From NCBI GenBank assembly GCA_024235995.1, contig JACKLI010000001.1, forward strand, positions 1,984,001 to 2,048,000: a stretch of DNA of 64,000 nt, written 5' to 3'. Numbering within the stretch: position 1 is the first letter of the stretch; each line of letters starts with the position of its first letter. Positions 29,173 through 35,818 of this stretch are shown here, one piece after another. Made by a program: the position numbers and the translations under genes. Source of the stretch: Burkholderiaceae bacterium (GTDB taxonomy: Bacteria; Pseudomonadota; Gammaproteobacteria; Burkholderiales; Burkholderiaceae_C). Below the pieces are notes generated by a model, which was not told the DNA's origin, searched no databases, and saw nothing but the letters and a program-made list of their open reading frames with translations.

Positions 29173-29712
29173 ATGAACCGCATCCTTGCCCCCGCCGATG
29201 CCACCCGTCGCCGCTGGCTGCAAGCCGCCGCCGCGGGCTTGGTGCTGCCGCCGTGGGCCGCCGCCGCGCAGGCGAAACCCGCGCACGAGCTGCCGTTGCC
29301 TACCGTCGGCAGCGCGCTGCCGCTGGCCCCCGCGCCGCTGCTGGGCGGCGGCCGCTTCGATCCGGCGCAGGCCGAAGGCCGCGTGCTGGTGCTGTACTGG
29401 TGGGCCAGTTGGTGCCCGTTTTGCGCCGAGCAAAGCCCCGAGATGCAAAAGCTGTGGGACGCCCAGCGCGGCCGCGGCCTGCAGATGCTGGCCCTGTCGA
29501 TCGACAAGACGCCCGAGCCGGCGGTGGCCTATCTGCGCAAGAAGAACTACAGCTTTCCGGCCGCGTGGCTGGGCCCCGAGCTGCAGCGCAGCTATCCCAA
29601 GCCCGAGGGCCTGCCCGTCACCGTGGTGCGTGGCAAGGACGGGCGCGTGGCGCAGGCCGAGAAGGGCCAGCTGTTTCCGGAGGACGTGGCGCAGCTGGCG
29701 CGCTGGCTGTAG
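29173..29712 (+). CDS. TlpA/ResA-type exported thioredoxin-like protein (CPFC)
   Basis: A 179-residue protein with an N-terminal export signal containing [14 protein letters not shown] (Tat-like, though a Sec signal is also possible) and a TlpA-type thioredoxin domain: [20 protein letters not shown] carries the redox pair CPFC near 91-94. Such proteins reduce disulfides in the periplasm, often for cytochrome c assembly. I used ATG 29173; an in-frame GTG lies one codon earlier. It is divergent from moaA. About 200 bases without a gene follow; they hold one GC-rich hairpin without a T run. Confidence 0.9.
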   Translation: MNRILAPADATRRRWLQAAAAGLVLPPWAAAAQAKPAHELPLPTVGSALPLAPAPLLGGGRFDPAQAEGRVLVLYWWASWCPFCAEQSPEMQKLWDAQRGRGLQMLALSIDKTPEPAVAYLRKKNYSFPAAWLGPELQRSYPKPEGLPVTVVRGKDGRVAQAEKGQLFPEDVAQLARWL

Positions 29713-29910
29713 CGGCGTATTCAGAGAGGCTGGTCCACGGGTTCACGCGCCACCCGCGTCACCCGCGTCTCCAGAACACAAAGAGCCTCATGGTCGCGGA
29801 GCAGGCCATGCGCGTAAGCCCCTGGCCGGGGTCTCCCCGGTCAGAGGGCGTGTCCCCGGCAGGGGGAAGGCGCAACAACGCGAAGCGTGTGCAGACTGGG
29901 GGCGAGCCAT

Positions 29911-30672
<762 letters not shown>

Positions 30673-30785
30673 GGGTCGGGTTCCTCGTGATGAAGTTGGC
30701 GAATCACCCGGCATGGTAAGGCGCGAAGGGGCTGCTCTCGCTACCATGGGTGGTTTCCTCTTTCAACCGGCAAAGGATGGCGATC

Positions 30786-31487
30786 ATGAACGGCTCTCTC
30801 ATCGACGACCTGATGGGTCAAATGCAAGGCGCTCCGCTGGGGCAGATCGCGCAGCAGCTGGGCACCGACCCGGCCACGGCCAGCAACGCCATTGCCGCCG
30901 CGCTGCCCACGCTGGTCGGGGCGCTGGGGCACAACGCCCAGCAGCCCGGTGGCGCCGACGCGCTGTTCAACGCGCTGCAGCGCGACCATTCGGGCCAGGG
31001 CGCGATGGATCTCGGCGGCCTGCTCGGTTCGCTTGCGCAAGGCGGCGCGGGCGGCGGCGCCGGCGGCCTGGGCGGGCTGCTGGGAGGCCTGCTGGGCGGG
31101 GTGATGGGGGGCGGCGCCGCGCCGGCCAGCCCGGCCGGCGCGCAACTGGACGCCGGCGGCATCCTGGGCCACATCTTCGGCGATGCGCAGGGGCGTGCCG
31201 AATCGGGGCTGAGCCAGGCCACGGGCCTGAACGGCGGCCAGGCCGGCCAGTTGCTGATGATGCTGGCGCCGCTGGTGATGTCGGCCCTGGCCAAGCACAT
31301 GAACGGCAACAACCTGGACGCCGGCGGCCTGGGCCAGATGCTGGGCCAGGAGAAGGCGCGCGTGCAGCAGCAGGGCGGCTTGGGCGGGGGTTTGCTGGGC
31401 GCCGTGCTCGATCAGGACGGCAACGGCCAAGTCGACCTGGGCGACTTGCTCAAGGTGGGCACCAGCCTGCTCGGCGGGCGCCGCTGA
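30786..31487 (+). CDS. DUF937 (YidB-like) protein
   Basis: A 233-residue protein of the DUF937 family. The N-terminus LIDDLMGQMQGAPLGQIAQQ and the helical repeats (AAALPTLVGALGHNA; LLMMLAPLVMSALAKHM) are typical, with long Gly-rich stretches (GGAGGGAGGLGGLLGGLLGG) between them. Near the end residues 209-220 read DQDGNGQVDLGD, an EF-hand-like calcium loop. Function unknown. ATG 30786 has AAAGGA about 9 bases upstream; 30777 is an alternative. A bidirectional terminator follows. Confidence 0.85.
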   Translation: MNGSLIDDLMGQMQGAPLGQIAQQLGTDPATASNAIAAALPTLVGALGHNAQQPGGADALFNALQRDHSGQGAMDLGGLLGSLAQGGAGGGAGGLGGLLGGLLGGVMGGGAAPASPAGAQLDAGGILGHIFGDAQGRAESGLSQATGLNGGQAGQLLMMLAPLVMSALAKHMNGNNLDAGGLGQMLGQEKARVQQQGGLGGGLLGAVLDQDGNGQVDLGDLLKVGTSLLGGRR

Positions 31488-31510
31488 GGGCCGGGCTGCA
31501 TCCGCCAAGA

Positions 31511-31536
31511 AAAAGCCACGCTGCGGCGTGGCTTTT
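31511..31536. terminator. Bidirectional terminator
   Basis: AAAAGCCACGC-TGCG-GCGTGGCTTTT, an 11-bp stem with A and T tracts at both ends, between the convergent DUF937 gene and the small basic protein gene; it serves both. Confidence 0.9.
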
Positions 31537-31557
31537 CTCTGGGTGCCCGGTGGGCGA

Positions 31558-31716
31558 TCAGCCTTGGTGCGGACGCTTGCCGGGGTTCTTCTTGCTGCGG
31601 GTGTGCGAGCCGCGCTCCAGGCTGCGCTTTTGGCCCACGGCCAGCTTGCGCGTGGGGGTGCCGGGCAGCGGCGGGGTGGCCTTGCGCATGGCTTCGGTGA
31701 CGATTTGCTTGCCCAT
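31558..31716 (-). CDS. Small basic protein, 52 residues, unknown function
   Basis: A short reverse-strand frame starting MGKQIVTEAMRKATPPLPGT and ending HTRSKKNPGKRPHQG. AAAGGATC stands 8 bases before the ATG and a perfect terminator follows the stop by 22 bases, so it is a complete expression unit. The protein is strongly basic (Lys/Arg throughout, few acidic residues), with no hydrophobic segment; binding to nucleic acid is possible. I do not recognise a named family. Codon use matches neighbouring genes (G/C-rich third positions), supporting a real gene. Confidence 0.7.
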   Translation of the reverse strand: MGKQIVTEAMRKATPPLPGTPTRKLAVGQKRSLERGSHTRSKKNPGKRPHQG

Positions 31717-31852
31717 GGTGTGATCCTTTTTGGTGTGTTGGTTGAAAACCCTCTATTTTCACCGATTTTGGTGCACGCCTTGCCGGCTGGCGCGCCGGAC
31801 GTTGCAAGGACGCTGAACCAAGGGAAAACCCCAGGCTTCGTCCCATTGGTTT

Positions 31853-31881
31853 TTGCACACTGAACTGTATACAATTTATCC
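31853..31881 (+). promoter_or_regulatory. puuD promoter region with embedded palindrome
   Basis: A TTGCAC hexamer (31853-31858) is followed 16-17 bases later by a weak TTTATC. The spacer carries ACTGTATACAA (31865-31875), the inverse of the motif before the heme-binding gene. A repressor bound there would block transcription. Confidence 0.5.
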
Positions 31882-31998
31882 TGGTCGCAGCGGTGCAAGG
31901 AAGGGCGGGCCCATGGCCCCGCCAAGTCTCCAAGCGCGATCACCTGAAGACGGCTCGCAGCGCCCGCGGTGGCGAGCCGCATCGAGAGGAGACTCGCC

Positions 31999-33207
31999 TT
32001 GGAAACCTATCTGCTCGACTGGGCCAACCTGCTGCTGCGCTGGCTGCACGTGATCGTGGCCATTGCCTGGATCGGCTCGTCGTTCTACTTCGTCTTTCTG
32101 GACAGCAACCTCGAGCCCCCCAAGGCCGACGACCTGAAGAAAAAAGGCGTGGACGGCGCCATCTGGTCGGTGCACGGCGGGGGCTTCTACAACGCCCACA
32201 AGTACATGGTGGCGCCGCAGGGCGGCATCGACAGCAAGCTGCACTGGTTCTTCTGGGAGAGCTACTGGACGTGGATCTCCGGCTTCTCGCTGTTCGTGGT
32301 GCTGTACCTGTGGAACGCCAGTATCTTCCTGGTCGACAAGAACGTGTTCGACTGGTCGCCGGTGGCGGCGGGCTTCGGCGCCGTGGGCTTTCTGGTCGGC
32401 TTCTGGCTCATCTACGACACCATCTGCCGCGTGTTCGGCTTTCGCGCCAATGGCGAGCGCATCGTCGGCGCGCTCATCCTGGTGGTGGTGGCCCTGGCCG
32501 CCTGGCTGGCCTGCCAGCTGTTTGCCGGGCGTGCCGCCTTCCTGATCGTGGGCGCCATGATCGCCACCACCATGAGCGCCAACGTGTTCTTCTGGATCAT
32601 CCCCGGCCAGCGCAAGGTGGTGGCCGCCATGACCAGCGGCCAGCCCTACGACCCGGCCGACTACGCCATCTACGGCAAGCGCGGCAAGCAGCGCAGCGTG
32701 CACAACACCTACTTCACGCTACCGGTGCTCATCGCCATGCTGAGCAACCACTACAGCTTCGTCTACAGCCACCCGCAGCGCTGGCTGGTGCTGGCGCTGC
32801 TGATGCTGGCCGGCGCGCTGATCCGCCAGTTCTTTGTCGCGCGCCATGCCTGGCACCTGGGCAAGCGCAGCCACCCGTGGCCCTACGCCGCCGTGGGCGT
32901 GCTGCTGCTGGTCGGCCTGGTGGTCTGGATGAAGCCCGCGCCCGAGGCCCCCGGCGCCGCCGCGCCCGCCACGGTGGACTACGCCCAGCTCAAGCCCATC
33001 CTGGAGCAGCGCTGCTACATGTGCCACGGCGAGGCCGTGCAACAAAAGGGCCTGCGCTTCGACTCCGAAGACCACGCCAAGACCAACGCCCAGCTGATCT
33101 ACCAGCAGGTGGTGGTGCAAAAGCTGATGCCCCTGGGCAACGCCACGCAGATGACCGATGCCGAGCGTGGCATGGTCAAGCGGTGGTTTGAGGGTGGGGC
33201 GAAGTAG
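31999..33207 (+). CDS. puuD: Urate hydroxylase PuuD-type membrane protein with cytochrome c domain
   Basis: A 402-residue membrane protein. The N-terminal part has about eight hydrophobic segments (WANLLLRWLHVIVAIAWIGS first) matching PuuD; the C-terminal part is a cytochrome c with heme site CYMCHGE near 339-345. PuuD oxidises urate to 5-hydroxyisourate using the electron transport chain instead of O2. I place the start at TTG 31999: AGAGGAG is 7 bases before it, and the resulting METYLLDW fits the family N-terminus; a GTG at 31969 lacks such a site. No other purine-degradation gene lies beside it here. Confidence 0.9.
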   Translation: METYLLDWANLLLRWLHVIVAIAWIGSSFYFVFLDSNLEPPKADDLKKKGVDGAIWSVHGGGFYNAHKYMVAPQGGIDSKLHWFFWESYWTWISGFSLFVVLYLWNASIFLVDKNVFDWSPVAAGFGAVGFLVGFWLIYDTICRVFGFRANGERIVGALILVVVALAAWLACQLFAGRAAFLIVGAMIATTMSANVFFWIIPGQRKVVAAMTSGQPYDPADYAIYGKRGKQRSVHNTYFTLPVLIAMLSNHYSFVYSHPQRWLVLALLMLAGALIRQFFVARHAWHLGKRSHPWPYAAVGVLLLVGLVVWMKPAPEAPGAAAPATVDYAQLKPILEQRCYMCHGEAVQQKGLRFDSEDHAKTNAQLIYQQVVVQKLMPLGNATQMTDAERGMVKRWFEGGAK

Positions 33208-33230
33208 AACTGGCGCTGGCTCCCCGAATC

Positions 33231-33258
33231 AAAAACGGCGCTCGAGAGCGCCGTTTTT
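33231..33258. terminator. Terminator after puuD
   Basis: AAAAACGGCG and CGCCGTTTTT pair around CTCGAGAG; A and T tracts make it bidirectional. Confidence 0.9.
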
Positions 33259-33322
33259 CGTACGCGTGTGACCCGTCCTGCCCTGTGTTGACACCTTTCT
33301 GGCCCTCAGAAAGGAAAGTCAA

Positions 33323-33500
33323 ATGGATCAAAGGGTTAAGAGAACGCAACGGGACTACACGCTGGCTTTTTAGCTGGCGGCGGTTGCCGAGGTAGAAAAA
33401 GGCCAACTGACGTACAGGCAGGCACAGGCCAAGTACGGGATTTAGGGCCGCTCCATGGCGCTGGTGTGGCTGCGCAAACACGGGCGCCAAGGCTGCTCAC
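33323..33500 (+). pseudogene. Remnant of an IS3-family transposase OrfA
   Basis: The frame reads MDQRVKRTQRDYTLAF, then TAG at 33371, continues VAEVEKGQLTYRQAQAKYGI, then TAG at 33443, and goes on MALVWLRKHGR. This is the N-terminal helix-turn-helix part of an IS3-type OrfA with two in-frame stops, each at a position where the intact family has Lys or Gln (single-base changes). Homology ends near 33490-33500; OrfB and the right end of the element are missing. The upstream TGTGTTGACACCTTTCTGG stretch may be part of the left end. It is inert and marks an older insertion next to the cassette array. Confidence 0.8.
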
Positions 33501-33561
33501 CTGATGTCAACCATGGCAACATGTAGGCACAGCTGCGGCCACCACCAGCCGCATAAATCAC

Positions 33562-33568
33562 GTTAGGC
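33562..33568 (+). other. Integron core site GTTAGGC at the left edge of the array
   Basis: Matches the GTTRRRY recombination core exactly and is repeated at 34101-34107. No inverse core (RYYYAAC) was found within the 120 bases before it, so this may be an attI remnant or a half attC. The upstream neighbour is the broken transposase. Confidence 0.5.
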
Positions 33569-33718
33569 GTCGCGAACACCGGCTGCGATCGGCATGCTCC
33601 GAGACCTCCGCTCAGGTCCGTGCCGCTTTTGTTTCCGCTCGTGCTGAGCTTTAGCTTGGTCGGCAAGCTCAAATGCACCTAGACTCGCAGCACGATCTGC
33701 CACCCCAGCGAGTCCTTC

Positions 33719-33967
33719 ATGCTTGAATTGCGCCCTTCTTGCGAGTGCTGCAATGTCGAACTGCCTCCCAGCGCGGCCAACGCATTCATTTGCTCTTTCG
33801 AGTGCACCTTCTGCGAGCGGTGCGTCACCACGAAGCTGGCGGGCACTTGCCCCAATTGCGGCGGTGAGCTACTGCGCCGGCCCATCCGTCCAGTATCGAA
33901 ACTGGGCATGTATCCGCCCTCCACCGAACGAGTATTCAAACCTGAGGGCTGCTCCACTCGAAGTTGA
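33719..33967 (+). CDS. DUF1272 small zinc-finger-like protein (cassette gene 1)
   Basis: An 82-residue cysteine-rich protein. Pairs of Cys (CECCN, CSFECTFCERC, CPNCGGELLRRPIRP) give the pattern of the DUF1272 family, expected to bind zinc; function unknown. It lies between a GTTAGGC core at 33562 and a complete attC at 33994-34107, so I read it as the gene of a mobile cassette. It has a 150-base leader inside the cassette and only a weak ribosome site. Codon use is less G/C-biased than in flanking housekeeping genes, consistent with transfer. Confidence 0.88.
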   Translation: MLELRPSCECCNVELPPSAANAFICSFECTFCERCVTTKLAGTCPNCGGELLRRPIRPVSKLGMYPPSTERVFKPEGCSTRS

Positions 33968-33993
33968 AACCCCGTGTCAGGCCACGAAGCGCC

Positions 33994-34107
33994 GCCTAAT
34001 CCTTCGCTGGAGCGGACCTCCACCGGCATGGCCCCGCGCTACAGTGTTGTCCATCATCTTCCGCGCGGGGCCACGCCGGCGGCGGCCGCTCAGCTCAAAC
34101 GTTAGGC
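33994..34107 (+). repeat. attC recombination site (114 bases), complete
   Basis: Begins GCCTAAT (inverse core, last base differing from the AAC consensus) and ends GTTAGGC. Between them 34011-34039 and 34063-34090 are nearly complementary (revcomp comparison gives one extra base and a few mismatches), the long imperfect stem with an unpaired base that integron integrases recognise; GCTG/CAGC extends it outward. No protein frame explains this structure. Confidence 0.82.
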
Positions 34108-34118
34108 GCCACAAACCC

Positions 34119-34607
34119 ATGTCTGCCGACCATCGACTCGAAGCCCAAGCTCAGTCACTGGGCTTTCCACTGTCTTCGCCAATCAAGATCGGCGGAAACT
34201 ACACACCCGCTCTTCGCGACGGTGAACTCATCTACGTCAGCGGCCAGATTCCTCGCGTTGGAGATTCCATTGCGGTCGTAGGCAGCGCGGGGGCCGAGGT
34301 CACATTCCAGCAGGCTTGCCTCGCTGCGCAGCTGAGTACGCTGCGCGCGCTCGTGCTGGTCAAGCAAGTCTGCAGCTCGCTCGAGGCTGTTGTCTGCATC
34401 CCTCGCATGAGCGTCTTCATTCGCTCCGCGCCATCGTTCACTCAGCACAGCGAGGTCGCGGACGCCGCTTCCAATCTCTTGGTTGCCGTCCTTGGCGCCA
34501 GCTCGGCGCACGCGCGCACTTCTGTTGGCGTCGCCCAGTTGCCCAAGGGCGCAGCTGTGGAACTGGACTTCATCTTCAAGGTCTCTGCCCAAGCGGGTGG
34601 CGCCTAA
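34119..34607 (+). CDS. RidA/YjgF family protein (cassette gene 2)
   Basis: A 162-residue member of the RidA/YER057c/UK114 family, of the longer sort. Marks include GELIYVSGQIPR and the helical AGAEVTFQQACLAAQLSTLRAL, with VGVAQLPKGAAVELDFIFK at the end. RidA proteins hydrolyse reactive enamine/imine intermediates, but this subgroup's substrate is unknown. The ATG is 11 bases after the GTTAGGC of the preceding attC, and the TAA stop lies inside the GCCTAAC of the next one; both are typical of integron cassettes. Codon use is less G/C-biased than the chromosome around it. Confidence 0.85.
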   Translation: MSADHRLEAQAQSLGFPLSSPIKIGGNYTPALRDGELIYVSGQIPRVGDSIAVVGSAGAEVTFQQACLAAQLSTLRALVLVKQVCSSLEAVVCIPRMSVFIRSAPSFTQHSEVADAASNLLVAVLGASSAHARTSVGVAQLPKGAAVELDFIFKVSAQAGGA

Positions 34608-34698
34608 CCCTTCGCTCGAGTGGACCGCCACCGGCATGGCGCCTGGGCCGCGAGGCGCTCAGGCTTATGCTACGCCTCGCGGCCCAGGCGCCATGACC
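34602..34698 (+). repeat. Truncated attC with a perfect 23-bp stem
   Basis: Starts with the inverse core GCCTAAC and shares the next ~30 bases with the first attC. Its arms 34635-34657 and 34673-34695 are perfect complements (23 bp) around a 15-base loop. The outer right arm and the final GTTRRRY are absent: after about 34698 the sequence becomes the end of the ParE gene. Confidence 0.78.
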
Positions 34699-34700
34699 GT

Positions 34701-35003
34701 TCATGAAGACCCGGTGAGTGCCCGCTGTATCCGCAGCGGGTTGCGGCGGCAGTCAAGAACGCGCCATATCTCGATGTCGTCCGCGTTCAGGCGGTAATAC
34801 ACCGCGAAAGGAAAGCGCGTTGCCAGCCTGCGGTAGTAGCCGAAATGCTGTTCATGCACGCCCGCATACAGCAGCAGCGCGTCGATATCGGCAAACAGAC
34901 TGTCCAGAAAGTAGTCGCCAATGCCTGGCTGCTGGGCCTCGTAGAAGTTGCGCCCTTGTTCCAGGTCCCGCATGGCGATGCTGAGGATGCGGATCTGCCT
35001 CAT
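34701..35003 (-). CDS. RelE/ParE-family toxin
   Basis: A 100-residue protein with the RelE/ParE fold: ILSIAMRDLEQGRNFYEAQQPG, YFLDSLFADIDAL, and the C-terminal FPFAVYYRL and IWRVLDCRRNP strands that usually carry basic active residues. ParE types act on gyrase, RelE types on ribosome-bound mRNA; sequence alone does not decide. The ATG overlaps the stop of the antitoxin gene by four bases (ATGA). Its stop codon lies three bases from the break point of the truncated attC, in opposite orientation to the cassette genes. Confidence 0.88.
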   Translation of the reverse strand: MRQIRILSIAMRDLEQGRNFYEAQQPGIGDYFLDSLFADIDALLLYAGVHEQHFGYYRRLATRFPFAVYYRLNADDIEIWRVLDCRRNPLRIQRALTGSS

Positions 35004-35203
35004 TCGCCGCGCAGTTGCCGCTTGGCCTGTGCCCAGTCAATGAATGGTGCCTGGCCGGCGGCATGGGCTTGTTGCGCGGCGTCCAGCGCGTCGGCATGCC
35101 AATCGGGGGAGGTGAGTTTGTCGGCTGGGTCGCTCAGGTCGGCCCACAGTGCTTCCATCAGTTTGAGCTTGTCCGCACGGGACAGGGTTTCAAGCGCGAA
35201 CAT
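35000..35203 (-). CDS. Addiction module antitoxin (TIGR02574-like)
   Basis: A 67-residue acidic/helical protein, starting MFALETLSRADKLKLMEALW, with the ADKLKLMEALWADL helix and the closing IDWAQAKRQL typical of the short antitoxins that accompany RelE/ParE toxins. AAAGGCT stands 8 bases before the ATG; longer in-frame starts upstream have no family similarity. Overlaps the toxin start by four bases, so the pair forms one operon, possibly autoregulated. It may help retain the neighbouring array. Confidence 0.85.
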   Translation of the reverse strand: MFALETLSRADKLKLMEALWADLSDPADKLTSPDWHADALDAAQQAHAAGQAPFIDWAQAKRQLRGE

Positions 35204-35441
35204 GGTCGGGAGCCTTTGCGTTGTCAGCCAGTGGTGCTGTGGGCATGATACCCATGGAGACTGCTGGCGGCATGATTCATCGACCAGCAGTTTCATGCCG
35301 GCGTTCAAGCCGCTGCCATGGGCGTCGAGCCAACTGCTCGTCCCCGCCGAACATACGCAGCGCTTGCGGCAGCCCGCCCATGAGGGCGCAGGGCATGACC
35401 TTGCCCCTGTTTCGTGTCGCCCTCGCCCCGGGGCAGCCGCG

Positions 35442-35690
35442 TCAGCTCTTCTTGGTGACCAGGCCGTAGATGAACAGCACGATGATGGCGCCGACCACCG
35501 AGGCGATCCAGCCCGCGGGCGTGCCTTGGGCGTACAGGCCCAGCGCGGCGCCGCCGTAGCTGGCCACCAGCGAGCCGACGATGCCCAGGATGGTGGTCAT
35601 GATCAGGCCCATGCTCTGGTTGCCGGGCATGACGGCGCGCGCGATCAGGCCGACGATGAAGCCGACGATGATGGTGATGATGATGCTCAT
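35442..35690 (-). CDS. GlsB/YeaQ/YmgE family membrane protein
   Basis: An 82-residue inner-membrane protein with three hydrophobic segments (IIITIIVGFIVGLIARA, LIMTTILGIVGSLVASYGG and IASVVGAIIVLFIYGLV) and the conserved PGNQSMG loop. Members are general stress-induced small proteins of unclear role. AAAGGAA precedes the ATG closely. It is a single gene; the 238 bases between it and the antitoxin gene hold nothing I can identify. Confidence 0.92.
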   Translation of the reverse strand: MSIIITIIVGFIVGLIARAVMPGNQSMGLIMTTILGIVGSLVASYGGAALGLYAQGTPAGWIASVVGAIIVLFIYGLVTKKS

Positions 35691-35818
35691 GGCATTTCCT
35701 TTCCACCCCTGGGGGTTGTTGTCGTTGAAGGCCTGCTACTGTAATCGCCTGCTGGCCAGTCGGGAAAGGGCCGGGTGGGGCGCCGACAGCTTCCGGTGTG
35801 CATTTATCGCTTATCGGC

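Noticed and set aside
29822..29844. CTGGCCGGGG-TCT-CCCCGGTCAG hairpin after the TlpA-like gene
   Set aside because: Strong stem but no T run on either strand, so not called a terminator; could be a mRNA end element.
33442..33678. Reverse-strand frame over the transposase relic and the cassette leader
   Set aside because: No similarity to any family and it crosses two unrelated elements.
33400..35300. Prophage or genomic island boundary
   Set aside because: No integrase, tRNA-end repeat or phage genes; the cassette array explains the accessory character better.
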